The notes under the pieces were generated by a model. It made no database searches, was not told where the DNA came from, and saw nothing but the letters and a program-made list of their open reading frames with translations. This document shows, in pieces, positions 22,892 through 31,973 of a DNA stretch of 33,851 nucleotides (its first letter is position 1; every line of letters begins with the position of its first letter). Source of the DNA: an uncultured Clostridia bacterium. GTDB lineage: Bacteria > Bacillota > Clostridia > Christensenellales > Borkfalkiaceae. The position numbers and the translations under genes were made by a program. The stretch covers positions 1 through 33,851 of the forward strand of contig CANQJJ010000018.1 in NCBI GenBank assembly GCA_947624215.1, read 5' to 3'.

Positions 22892-23137
22892 CGGCTCTTC
22901 TTGCAGACGGCGGGGGACGCGCCTGAAAAAACCGAAGACGGGGCGGCACGGAAGCGAGGGGACGTACTTTGAAAAAGTGCCCATACGTAGCATTTCTTTT
23001 GCGGAAAGAAGTGCCACGTCCCCCGATTTTTCGGGAAAAAACCGCAGTCTGTCCACTTTGTGAACGGGTTTGGCTTACAAAGAGCCCGTAAACCGAAAAA
23101 AAACACCGCGTGTGGCAACTTTTTTGTCGAATACCTA

Positions 23138-23166
23138 TTGACAAGCGGAAAAAAAGAGTCTATTAT
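23138..23166 (+). promoter_or_regulatory. Sigma-A promoter of the second giant surface protein
   Basis: TTGACA (23138-23143), 17-base spacer, TATTAT (23161-23166). A leader of about 100 bases precedes the ribosome site AGGGAG (23263-23268) and the ATG at 23276. Confidence 0.85.
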
Positions 23167-23275
23167 AGTAACGAGAAAATATTTTTATATAAGGGAATAT
23201 TCGGCGCTGCCGCACTTTGCAAGAGGTGTGCCGCCCGCCGTGTGTTGCGAATAAATTACAGCAGGGAGATGTTTT

Positions 23276-26200
23276 ATGAAACAGATCGGCAGAAAACTGA
23301 CGCTTGTCCTTCTCGTATTTCTGTCCTTCGTCATGTGCCTTACGGGCGTCGTGACGATGGGCACCGCGAAGACAGCCGCAGCCGAAGACCAATCCCCTAC
23401 GGTCGTGGAGAAAGATTGGTATAGGCTGACGTATGACAAGGACACTTTTGCGTTACAGCTGAACGGAAATTTCCGCGAGTATTTCAACGAGGGGAGCGCC
23501 AGCGTCTCCGGGCTTGTCGATGCAGTCAAGCAGGCGGCGCAGGAGATCCTCGTAGAGAGCATCCTCGGCAAGTTCGGCAATGACGTGACGGGCCAGGGCG
23601 GAAGCGGCTCGCAGGCCGTCATGCTCTCGGGCATTGCGCTCCTCGACGGTACCACGGGCGCAGGCGGCACGGGCGTTCCCGGGCTCCCCGATGATCTTAA
23701 GGTTGACGAAAAATTCTGGAACGACAACGAGCAGCTGAAGAAATTCAGAGAATACATCGTCGATCGTCTCAGCGAACCTGCCGAACTCCAAAGCTACTAT
23801 AACGGCGACTACGACATGCTCCTCGAGTATGCCGTCGGTACTTATATCGAAAAGAAAGGTACAGACGGCAAGCTCACCGATGATCAGAAAAATAAAATGA
23901 CCGAACAGGTCCAGGCTGTTCTCGGTGAGGCCGAAGAAAAGGCCGAGCTCGTGCACCAGGAGGAAGCCGTCGAACAATTCTTGAAAACACAATACCCCGA
24001 AGAATGGGATACTCTTACCGAGGACGAAAAAAAGGCCAAACAGGAAGAGTATGAACAGCAGCATCCCGGTGAACTTGATAAGAAAAGAGCAGAGGAAGCT
24101 GAAAAATTCCAAAGCGATCTCTCCGGGTGGAAGGCGGATGCGGATAGGTCCTCCGATTTCTACACCAACCTCATTGACAAGGTAGAGGAGAACGGCGGCA
24201 AGCCGAGCATCACCCTCCACGATATCACCAAGGCGCTCCGCAGCGTCGTCATCGACGGCACCCACGAGATCCTCTCCAAGGGTGAAGATGCGGGCGGTCT
24301 GCACTTCAACACCTCCGAGCTCCGCTACCTCGCGGGCAAGCTCAAAAAGCCCTCCGTCATCGCGCACATGACCGATGATGAGATGGAGAACCTTCTCTCC
24401 ATGCACGTCGACATCGACACGACCTTCGGCGAGATCGGGTTTGATTTCACCTTCGGTTTCTTCGGCGATTCGAGTGCCATCCGCAGTGCGTGCCAGTTCC
24501 TCGCCGATCACTTCGACCTCGCCATCGACGGCAACAAGATCACCGCGAAGGTGCTCGTGCCGCAGGCGGTGACGAAGGTATTCCTCAGAATGGCGCAATC
24601 CGAAAGCATCTCCGAACGCCATAAGAACATGGTCTTCTCGCTGTTCACCAAGACCCCGGCCGAACTCCGCGACAAGATCGACGATTACAGCTACCAAGAC
24701 ATTCTCGACTACCTCAAAGGCGTTGACTATCAGAAGTGGTTCACAAACTTCCTGAGCGCCGATTATATCAACAGCTACTTCGGGAGCTACCTCTCCGATC
24801 TCCTCGACCATGAGTTTAGCGATGACGACATCAACAGCATCATCGACGGGTTCACCTCCCGCGCGCAGACGCTCAAAGACAAGAATTGGACGTATGACGA
24901 CGCGGCCGCCTTCCTCAAAGAGAGGATCCCGGGCTTCGGCAGGCTGGAGAGCAAGTTCCCCGCGCGCGTCAAAGAAGCCGTGAACAAACTGCTCCGCTTT
25001 GTCAACCGCATCGATTGGAGCAAATACGACGCCGAGACCGTCCGCGCAGAGATCGCCAAGCCCGGCTTCAATACCTCCGTCTACGAATTCATCGATAGGC
25101 ACTACGATCAGGGCGAGAAGCTCTACGATAGCTTCATGAACATCGTCGACGAGCTCTTCAACGCCATTCCCGAAAAGGCACAAGACGGCTACATCCTCAC
25201 GAGCTATGCGGGCGACGGCCTCTTCGCGCACGCGGGCACGTATACCTATAATTTCAAGCAGATCTTCGAAAAGGTCGCAACGTGGCTTGAAAACCACGGC
25301 GGCGACGAGCTCGCGAAGACCATCAACAACCTGTGCGAGCGCACCACCGACGAGGCCGCCACGCACACCTATGAGCTTGATCTCAGCGTGCAGGTGCAAA
25401 ACGCCTACAAGGTCTCCTATGAGATGGGGACGGCGGCAGACGGCAGCGTCTTGCTCCGCGAGGGGATCCTTCCCGCCGGCGCACAGCTTGCCATCTTCGA
25501 CGGCACCGACGAGCTCGAGGGCCACGCGATCCTCGGCTGGATGGAAGATGTGAAAGGCGGCAAAGAGCTCACCACCATGCCCGCGAAAGATGTCACGCTC
25601 TACCCTGTGACGGCGTTCGACGTCACGGCGCTTGCAGACGAAAAGGCCGAGGACCTTATGGAAACGTACGACCCCGAAACGTCGTACACGCTCTCTGCCG
25701 AGATCGCAGACATCAGCCTTGCAGAGATTTCCGATTATACTTATCAATGGTATAAGGGCGAGGATCTTGTCGACACCGAGGCCGAGCTCACCGTGCAGAA
25801 TGTTGCGGACAGCGGCAGCTACCATGTCGTGGTCACCAACACGAGAACGGGTGTGGTCAGTGAATCCAAGCCCATCCAAGTGACCATTACGCCATACACG
25901 ATCACGCTCGGCGGCCTTGAATGGACGCTGGACGGTAAGGCATATACCATTTATAATAATAACATCGTCTACAATGGGAAGGAGTTCACCGTTCGTCCTC
26001 AGATCTCGCAGAATGATTTGCCCACAGGCATCACGCTTGATGAGGTTTATGCCCTCTTGATCTACACGGGAGACAAGGAAACCAACGCGCAGGAGAATAT
26101 CCAATTCACCGCGAAACTTGACCCGACCAAGAATCCCGCGGCCGCGAACTATGCCTTGGCGGGCAACAACGTTAAGGATGGCGTCTACACGGCGAAATGG

Positions 26201-29200
26201 ACGATCGCAAAATCTCAGCTCGTCTTCACTTGGGGCACATGGTCGATTTCAAACACTACAATCACGTTCGATAATAAGTCCCACAGCGCAACGCTGAGCG
26301 GAAATACACTCAAGATCGACGGGGAACCCGTTCAAGAGAACGACTTCAAACAGTATATCACATTGACGGCAACGGGCACTACCACGCCGCAGACTAACGT
26401 CGGCGAGTTTACGACGACGTACACCGTCGCGCTCGCGAACGGCATTTCTTCCGATAACTACGACTTGACGATCATCGAAGGTGGCGAATCTGTAAACGAG
26501 ATCAAATGGTCGATCATAGCCGCTAAGATCACGCTCGGGACTCTCGAGTATAGCGCAGACGGAGACGATTGGACGATATACAGTGATCCTCTGCCCTACA
26601 TCACCGGCGGTTATCAAGTGAAAGTAGGCATAACGGTAGAGGGTGGCCTTGAACTTCCTACCGGTTTGCTCGTCTTTACCGATGATGCGGGAGAGACGGT
26701 TCAAAAGTACCACTTCAACGTTGCAATCGACAACGCCAACGAGAGTGCTAAGAACTTCGCCCTTGTCGATAATACACCAATCGACTGGGAGATCGTCAAG
26801 GCGAAGATCTCCGTCACCGCAGAATGGGCCGGCGCCACGGCCGGCAAGTATACGGTCGAGTATGACGAAGACACGAACTGGATCGGAGATCCTGATAACC
26901 CTGTCAACCTCACATTGACGTTGGCTGACGGTACGCCCGCAGACTTTACGCTTGCAGACATCGAGATCGTGTATACCTACACGCAGGATGGGACCAAGGT
27001 TGAAACCGTGACCGACAAGGGCACCTACACAGTCTCCGCGAAGCTCAATGTGAAGAGCACGAAAGCCGACTGCTATGAGCTCGACTACACGCCGCCCACC
27101 ACGGTGGAATTTATCGTCGAGGAGACGAAGCCCCAAAATCCCATCATCTTCGAGGGCTTTACATGGACGGGCACCGATAACCTCGTCTATAACAAGAAAC
27201 CGCACGCGTTGGGATTCACCTATACCAAGGTCACGCTCGGGACCCAAGTCTATGAGGGCGCGGCTCTTACCGATGAGATCAAACAGCAGGTGGCTGCTCT
27301 GTTCGATATCATCTATGATGGAGATGACACGACTCCTCCTACGGATGCGGGTAACCATACTGCCAAACTTGTGCTGAAAACCGATTCCGATTATACAACA
27401 GTCACAGGCGCGACCACGGCATCCTTCACGATCTCCAAGGCGACGGTCTCCGTGACCATCCTGCCCGATTCTCTTCCCGAGCTGCCTTTCGGCACCTACG
27501 AGCAAGCAGATCTCCTTGACATGTTGAAGATCTCGGTGGAGTGCGCCAATGTTGCAGACTTCTCGGCTTACACCGTCAAATATGTGGAGGGCTTCACCAA
27601 CGTTAAGGACGGCAAGCCCCAAGCGGGCACCTTCACGGCGAAGTTCGAGTTCACGCTCACCGATACCAACAACTATCAGTGGAGCGCAGACGATGAATCG
27701 GCGAACAAGGAAGTTTCGCTTCAATGGCGAGTTCTTCCCGAGGGGCAGATCAGTGAGATCGCCATCACGAAAGAGACCTTCACGGGGATCCCCGTCATGG
27801 TGTCCGTGAGTGAGCTCAATACCTTCAACTTTGCGAACGCGATCAAGATCAGCAATAGCCAAAACGACCGCGAGCACTTCGAGATCGTCGGCTTCGAATA
27901 CGACAAGACCGTGACGGAGCTCAAATCTTACCCGCTCACCATTCAGTTGCAGGTGAAGGCGGAAAGCAGAGCACAATACGTGCTTGTGAACGGAACGATG
28001 ACGAGCGACGCAGACGGCAAACTCTCCTTTGTGTATGAGGATGCGTGGAGGCTCGTCGAGAACACCCCCGCAGACAAGACGGAAGTCGACATCCACGCCG
28101 AACTCAAACAGAATATCTTCACGGAAGACGGCACGAAGAAGTCCGTCGAGCTCGAGTGGTCGGCTACCCCTGCCGCCGCCGAAGCGTTCATCACCGTCAC
28201 CTATGGCTCCGACAGCGTCTTCGAGGCGACCGATCCCGGTGAGTATAAAATCACCGTCACCTTCACCCTCTCCGCAGAGGGCGTTGCCGCGGGATATGCA
28301 CTCAAGGGCGGCACGACGGCAGACAACTTCACGAAACTCACCGTCGAGCGGGTATGGCGCATCAACAAGGCGCCCGAGAACCCGCCCGTCGACGATAACA
28401 ATTACCCCGTAGGGCACAAGTTCAAATACCCCGAAACGGGCCCGCTCGAGGTGGAAGTTTCCATCACAGAGGGAACGATCTCCAAGGACTACGATATCTC
28501 CATCAAGGAGCAACCGTTTGAGGGCGATCTCGATAAGATCCGCGCGCTCGATGCATTCAAGGATCAGAAGTACGTCGGCGGCAAGGCCTACGACATCCAC
28601 TTCGAGAAAGACGGGCAGGAAGTAGGTGTAAACGGCAAGTTCCATGTGCGCCTGCTCATCCCCGAGGATATCCGCAATTGCGATCACATCTACGTCATCC
28701 ACATCACCGATAGCGGGATCGAGATCGTCGACGCTGCAAAGAAGGTCGACAACTACATGGAGTTCGACGTTGACAGCTTCTCCATCTACGCCGTCGTCGG
28801 CTTCAACGACAAGGGCACCGATTGGCTGTTCATCGGCGGGCTTGCCATCATCACCCTGCTCCTGCTCATCGCGCTCATCGTGCTGTGCGTCTTCACGGCC
28901 AACTTGCAGAGCGTGGAAGCTGTCGCCGAGACCGCAGAGGAGACCGTAGCCGAAGAAGTTACGGAAGAGACTGCAGAGGAGACGGCGGAGGAGACCGCAG
29001 AGGAACCTTCGGAAGCCGCAGAAGAGGCCGAAGAGACGCCCGCAGAGCCCGTGCCCGCGGAGGAAGTCACCGCAGAGGAAGGCGCAACGCCCGAAGAACT
29101 GCACATTCCTTACCCGAGCGACATCGAACCCTTCGTCGAACCCGAGACGGCATTCGTTCTTCCCGCCGCGCCCGAGACGATGGTCATCACCGACAAGAGC

Positions 29201-29899
29201 TTCAGGGCACGCCTCACGCAGGCCGAGACGGATACCAAGACGTATTACAACGACATCAAGAACTACATCATGTCTTACAAGTTCGTGCGCTCGCGCATCA
29301 GCTGGGGCTACGATACCTTCAACAAGGGCCGCGGCAAGATCGCCAAGTTGCAGATCAAGGGCAAGTCGCTCTATATCTACCTCGCGCTCGACCCGAAGAC
29401 GCTCGAACCCAAGTATCACCACAAGGATGTCAGCAGCATCTCGAAGTATGCGTCCTACCCGACCAAACTCAAGATCCGCAGCGCCCGCTCGCTCAAATAT
29501 GCGAAGGAGCTCGTAGACATGGTCATGGCCGCGCTCGGGCTCGAACGCAACGACGCCTACACTGCACAGGATTACACCTTCGCCTACAAGACGACCGACG
29601 AGCTCGTGGCGGCAGGTGAGATCCGCAGGAGGGAGATCGCGTCGCCGAAGTTCTGGACGATGGACGCCAACGACATCCTCGAGAACTCGCCCGCACTGCC
29701 CGACGTCGAACTGCCCGACATCGACCTCGAAGCCGTAGAGCTTCCCGAAGACGATCTCGCAGGCATCGAACTCACCGACAGAGACCTCGGCGAGCTTGGA
29801 GCCGACGAGACGGATTACACCGAGGAAGTTCCCGAAACGCCCGCGCCCGCAGCGCCCGCAGCCGATGACGACCCCACAGGTGAGTCCGACGGCGAATAA
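23276..29899 (+). CDS. Giant Ig-like surface protein with a cytoplasmic C-terminal domain
   Basis: 2207 aa, not a named protein. Signal peptide about 1-36 (hydrophobic LTLVLLVFLSFVMCLTGVV, then AKTAAA). An N-terminal, largely helical charged region (about 40-720). One Ig-like domain (about 800-860, YQWYKGEDLVDTEAELTVQN and SGSYHVVVTN). A long series of MBG-like beta domains (about 870-1690) with recurring signatures such as GEFTTTYTVAL and WSI/WTI strand ends. A final beta region, then one span (about 1849-1872) ending without an LPXTG motif. Inside the cell: repeats of Glu-Glu-Thr-Ala, a compact basic domain (about 1970-2092, SFRARLTQAETDTKTYYNDI to AKELVDMVMAALGLER), and an acidic tail. From memory the compact domain recurs in other Clostridia proteins, but I know no assigned function. 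It may couple the surface to a cytoplasmic partner (inference). Confidence 0.8.
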   Translation: MKQIGRKLTLVLLVFLSFVMCLTGVVTMGTAKTAAAEDQSPTVVEKDWYRLTYDKDTFALQLNGNFREYFNEGSASVSGLVDAVKQAAQEILVESILGKFGNDVTGQGGSGSQAVMLSGIALLDGTTGAGGTGVPGLPDDLKVDEKFWNDNEQLKKFREYIVDRLSEPAELQSYYNGDYDMLLEYAVGTYIEKKGTDGKLTDDQKNKMTEQVQAVLGEAEEKAELVHQEEAVEQFLKTQYPEEWDTLTEDEKKAKQEEYEQQHPGELDKKRAEEAEKFQSDLSGWKADADRSSDFYTNLIDKVEENGGKPSITLHDITKALRSVVIDGTHEILSKGEDAGGLHFNTSELRYLAGKLKKPSVIAHMTDDEMENLLSMHVDIDTTFGEIGFDFTFGFFGDSSAIRSACQFLADHFDLAIDGNKITAKVLVPQAVTKVFLRMAQSESISERHKNMVFSLFTKTPAELRDKIDDYSYQDILDYLKGVDYQKWFTNFLSADYINSYFGSYLSDLLDHEFSDDDINSIIDGFTSRAQTLKDKNWTYDDAAAFLKERIPGFGRLESKFPARVKEAVNKLLRFVNRIDWSKYDAETVRAEIAKPGFNTSVYEFIDRHYDQGEKLYDSFMNIVDELFNAIPEKAQDGYILTSYAGDGLFAHAGTYTYNFKQIFEKVATWLENHGGDELAKTINNLCERTTDEAATHTYELDLSVQVQNAYKVSYEMGTAADGSVLLREGILPAGAQLAIFDGTDELEGHAILGWMEDVKGGKELTTMPAKDVTLYPVTAFDVTALADEKAEDLMETYDPETSYTLSAEIADISLAEISDYTYQWYKGEDLVDTEAELTVQNVADSGSYHVVVTNTRTGVVSESKPIQVTITPYTITLGGLEWTLDGKAYTIYNNNIVYNGKEFTVRPQISQNDLPTGITLDEVYALLIYTGDKETNAQENIQFTAKLDPTKNPAAANYALAGNNVKDGVYTAKWTIAKSQLVFTWGTWSISNTTITFDNKSHSATLSGNTLKIDGEPVQENDFKQYITLTATGTTTPQTNVGEFTTTYTVALANGISSDNYDLTIIEGGESVNEIKWSIIAAKITLGTLEYSADGDDWTIYSDPLPYITGGYQVKVGITVEGGLELPTGLLVFTDDAGETVQKYHFNVAIDNANESAKNFALVDNTPIDWEIVKAKISVTAEWAGATAGKYTVEYDEDTNWIGDPDNPVNLTLTLADGTPADFTLADIEIVYTYTQDGTKVETVTDKGTYTVSAKLNVKSTKADCYELDYTPPTTVEFIVEETKPQNPIIFEGFTWTGTDNLVYNKKPHALGFTYTKVTLGTQVYEGAALTDEIKQQVAALFDIIYDGDDTTPPTDAGNHTAKLVLKTDSDYTTVTGATTASFTISKATVSVTILPDSLPELPFGTYEQADLLDMLKISVECANVADFSAYTVKYVEGFTNVKDGKPQAGTFTAKFEFTLTDTNNYQWSADDESANKEVSLQWRVLPEGQISEIAITKETFTGIPVMVSVSELNTFNFANAIKISNSQNDREHFEIVGFEYDKTVTELKSYPLTIQLQVKAESRAQYVLVNGTMTSDADGKLSFVYEDAWRLVENTPADKTEVDIHAELKQNIFTEDGTKKSVELEWSATPAAAEAFITVTYGSDSVFEATDPGEYKITVTFTLSAEGVAAGYALKGGTTADNFTKLTVERVWRINKAPENPPVDDNNYPVGHKFKYPETGPLEVEVSITEGTISKDYDISIKEQPFEGDLDKIRALDAFKDQKYVGGKAYDIHFEKDGQEVGVNGKFHVRLLIPEDIRNCDHIYVIHITDSGIEIVDAAKKVDNYMEFDVDSFSIYAVVGFNDKGTDWLFIGGLAIITLLLLIALIVLCVFTANLQSVEAVAETAEETVAEEVTEETAEETAEETAEEPSEAAEEAEETPAEPVPAEEVTAEEGATPEELHIPYPSDIEPFVEPETAFVLPAAPETMVITDKSFRARLTQAETDTKTYYNDIKNYIMSYKFVRSRISWGYDTFNKGRGKIAKLQIKGKSLYIYLALDPKTLEPKYHHKDVSSISKYASYPTKLKIRSARSLKYAKELVDMVMAALGLERNDAYTAQDYTFAYKTTDELVAAGEIRRREIASPKFWTMDANDILENSPALPDVELPDIDLEAVELPEDDLAGIELTDRDLGELGADETDYTEEVPETPAPAAPAADDDPTGESDGE
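28934..29010 (+). repeat. Short tandem repeats encoding Glu-Glu-Thr-Ala
   Basis: Imperfect tandem copies of a GAGGAGACCGCA-like unit just after the membrane span of the second giant protein, giving a run of EETAEETAEE-type residues. Repeats of this kind can change length by slippage. Confidence 0.75.
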
Positions 29900-29915
29900 G
29901 CCTTAGCAAAACAAG

Positions 29916-29946
29916 ATATCCGCCCCACACGGGGCGGATATTTTTT
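29916..29946 (+). terminator. Terminator after the second giant surface protein
   Basis: Perfect 11-bp stem ATATCCGCCCC (29916-29926)/GGGGCGGATAT (29931-29941), loop ACAC, six T. It lies 16 bases after the stop codon. Confidence 0.93.
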
Positions 29947-30019
29947 CGAGGCTTCTTGGGCTTGCGGCCCGCGGCGACGGGGCTTGCGGCCCGCTTTTTG
30001 GGAAAATTCCGAAAAATAC

Positions 30020-30048
30020 TTTACACAGCGCACAAATTGTTATATAAT
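30020..30048 (+). promoter_or_regulatory. Sigma-A promoter for the two membrane proteins
   Basis: TTTACA (30020-30025), 17-base spacer, TATAAT (30043-30048). Ribosome site AGAGGA at 30055-30060. Upstream (about 29960-29995) the 15-base word GGGCTTGCGGCCCGC occurs twice. Confidence 0.88.
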
Positions 30049-30065
30049 AAGAGAAGAGGAACGGT

Positions 30066-30884
30066 ATGCGGAAACTCTTTGACGGTTGGATCTATCTTTT
30101 CAGAAATCTGTGGGTGTTGCCCTTTGCGGTCATGCCCGCGGTCTTTCTCGCGCTCTCGCTCGACCTCTCGGCCATCGGGGCGCTCGTGCAGGGGTTCTTC
30201 ACGGGGGACCCCCGCTTAGACTTTGTCTCCTACTTCCGCGCATGGAGTTTCATCCGCGTGGATTCCGTGCTCGGCGGCGTGTATAGCGTGCTGGCCTTTG
30301 CCTGCATCGTCATCTTCACCTCCTTCCTTCTCACCTTTGTGGAGAAGCACATGCGCATCGGCAAGCGGTCGCTCTCGGGCGGGTATCAAGGGTTTGTCAA
30401 CATCCTCTTCTCCGTCTTCGTCGTCACGCTCGTCTATACCTGCCTCTATGAGCTCTATGCGCTCCTCCTCTCCGCGCTGCTCTTTGTTGTCTCGCGCATT
30501 CAGGCGGACGCGGTCGTCTATATCCTCTTCATTGTCGTGTTCATCCTGCTCACATGGGCGCTGCTCTACTGCGTCACCGTGTTCTATCTGTGGCTCCCGT
30601 GCAGGCAGATGACGGGCTTCGGCTTCTACAACGCCTTCGTCTACTCCTACCGCCTGATGTCGAACGTGCGCTGGAACCTCATTCTCTCCTATCTCATCTC
30701 GGTCACGGCGGCCTTTCTGCTCCTCGGGGCGTTTTCGCTCCTGCCCGAGCCGCTCTTCCGCATCATCGCGGTGCTCCTCTTCGTGCTACTCTACCTCAGC
30801 TTCTGCATCCGCATGGAGACGACGTATTTCGAGACCGACAAGCTCGACCGCGAAGACATCATCCATAGTTACAGGGGGTATTGA
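30066..30884 (+). CDS. Polytopic membrane protein of unknown function (a)
   Basis: 272 aa, not recognised. About six hydrophobic spans: near residues 16-34, 72-92, 110-142 (long, possibly two), 148-178, 206-228 and 233-250. They are separated by short loops with basic residues (EKHMRIGKRSLSGGYQG), suggesting cytoplasmic sides. The C-terminus (FETDKLDREDIIHSYRGY) is charged and probably cytoplasmic. No transporter or enzyme motif is apparent. It starts a two-gene operon: the next gene begins one base after its stop codon. It follows the giant surface protein but has its own promoter, so any link in function is by position only. Confidence 0.75.
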   Translation: MRKLFDGWIYLFRNLWVLPFAVMPAVFLALSLDLSAIGALVQGFFTGDPRLDFVSYFRAWSFIRVDSVLGGVYSVLAFACIVIFTSFLLTFVEKHMRIGKRSLSGGYQGFVNILFSVFVVTLVYTCLYELYALLLSALLFVVSRIQADAVVYILFIVVFILLTWALLYCVTVFYLWLPCRQMTGFGFYNAFVYSYRLMSNVRWNLILSYLISVTAAFLLLGAFSLLPEPLFRIIAVLLFVLLYLSFCIRMETTYFETDKLDREDIIHSYRGY

Positions 30885-30885
30885 T

Positions 30886-31848
30886 ATGCGCTTCAAGCGT
30901 TCGTTCGGCCTCACCGTAGATTGTTTCTCCGAGGTATTCAAACTGCTCTTCTACCGCGTGATCGTGGGCGTGATCTTTTTCAGCCTCGTCTACCTCATCC
31001 TACACCTCGGGCTCTCCTTCATCGTGCACAGCGCCGAATTGGAGAAGATTTTCTCGCTCATTCCAGAGTTCTTCCGCGCCCTCGTGCTCTCGCTCGCAGA
31101 GGGCAACACCGAAGCGCTGCCCGCCTTCCAGACGGAGTTCGAAGCGGCCCTCAAAGCCTTTGCGACCTTGCTCGGCTCCAACATCGGCACGATCATCGGC
31201 AGCGTCATCGGGGTGTGCTGCATGTACATCATGCAACGCATCGTCAACGGCCTCGCGCAGTTTGCCGTAGCGGGGACCATCAACGACCGCATGGCCACAT
31301 ACAGCCACACCAAGTTCGCCGTCTCCTACTTCAAAAATATCGGCCGCGCGGCCCTCTACTACGTCGTGTATGTGCCGCTCGCCTTTGTCTATGACGTCCT
31401 CTCGCTCACGGCGTGCTGGCTGCTCTTCTTCTACATCCCGTCGCTCTTGCCCAACTACGGCGTGCTCGGGGTGCTCGCCGCCATTGCGCTCACCATGACG
31501 GCCGTCATCCTCTTGCAGGCTTTGAAACTCACCTTCATCTCGGCGTGGATGCCCGCCATGATCGCGGACGGCAAATCGCTCTTTGCGGGGATGAAGATCT
31601 CGTTCTCGGGCAAGGATTTTATGCGCCGCTTCGGGGGCTACCTCGTCGCGTGCTACCTCATCGTGTTCCTGAACGTCGGCTTTGCGCTGTTTACGGCGGG
31701 GAGCGGCATCCTCCTCACCGTCCCGCTCAGCTTCCTCTTCCTGCTCTCCATGCAGTTCGTCAACTACTACGAGACGCAGGGCAAGAAGTATTTCATCGAC
31801 AAAAATGCCGTCGCTGGGACGGACGACGACAGACCCGAACAGGCCTGA
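30886..31848 (+). CDS. Polytopic membrane protein of unknown function (b)
   Basis: 320 aa, not recognised. About six spans: near residues 20-48, 98-118, 150-180, 188-212 and 255-295 (two). A soluble stretch of about 45 residues after the first span (EKIFSLIPEFFRAL and following) would lie outside or at the membrane face. Loops such as NDRMATYSHTKFAVSYFKNIGRAA and DGKSLFAGMKISFSGKDFMRRFGG are typical of cytoplasmic amphipathic segments. The C-terminal tail is hydrophilic and acidic. The start ATG follows a GGGGG ribosome site and lies one base from the preceding stop. It resembles the upstream protein in general build and may form a complex with it; homology is not obvious by eye. Confidence 0.75.
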   Translation: MRFKRSFGLTVDCFSEVFKLLFYRVIVGVIFFSLVYLILHLGLSFIVHSAELEKIFSLIPEFFRALVLSLAEGNTEALPAFQTEFEAALKAFATLLGSNIGTIIGSVIGVCCMYIMQRIVNGLAQFAVAGTINDRMATYSHTKFAVSYFKNIGRAALYYVVYVPLAFVYDVLSLTACWLLFFYIPSLLPNYGVLGVLAAIALTMTAVILLQALKLTFISAWMPAMIADGKSLFAGMKISFSGKDFMRRFGGYLVACYLIVFLNVGFALFTAGSGILLTVPLSFLFLLSMQFVNYYETQGKKYFIDKNAVAGTDDDRPEQA

Positions 31849-31973
31849 TCCCAAACGGAAAAACAGACCTCAGACGAAAAATAGGCATGCCATGTCCGAA
31901 ACAGGCGTTGCGGTAACCTGCCGCGGCGCCCGCATCATGACCAAGCAAATCAAAGATTTTAGGGAGGGATATC

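Larger units (their letters stand above)
22815..23275. other. Intergenic region between the giant surface-protein genes
   Basis: 461 bases without a credible gene. They contain the terminator at 22856-22891, an inverted repeat GGGGACGT (22958-22965)/ACGTCCCC (23016-23023), a small CCCGA-TTTT-TCGGG hairpin (23022-23035), the promoter at 23138 and a leader of about 100 bases. The paired arms could form a structured RNA, but no known family was recognised. Confidence 0.6.

Noticed and set aside
26249..29422. Long minus-strand frame opposite the second surface protein
   Set aside because: Same reasoning: a shadow frame with no independent start signals.
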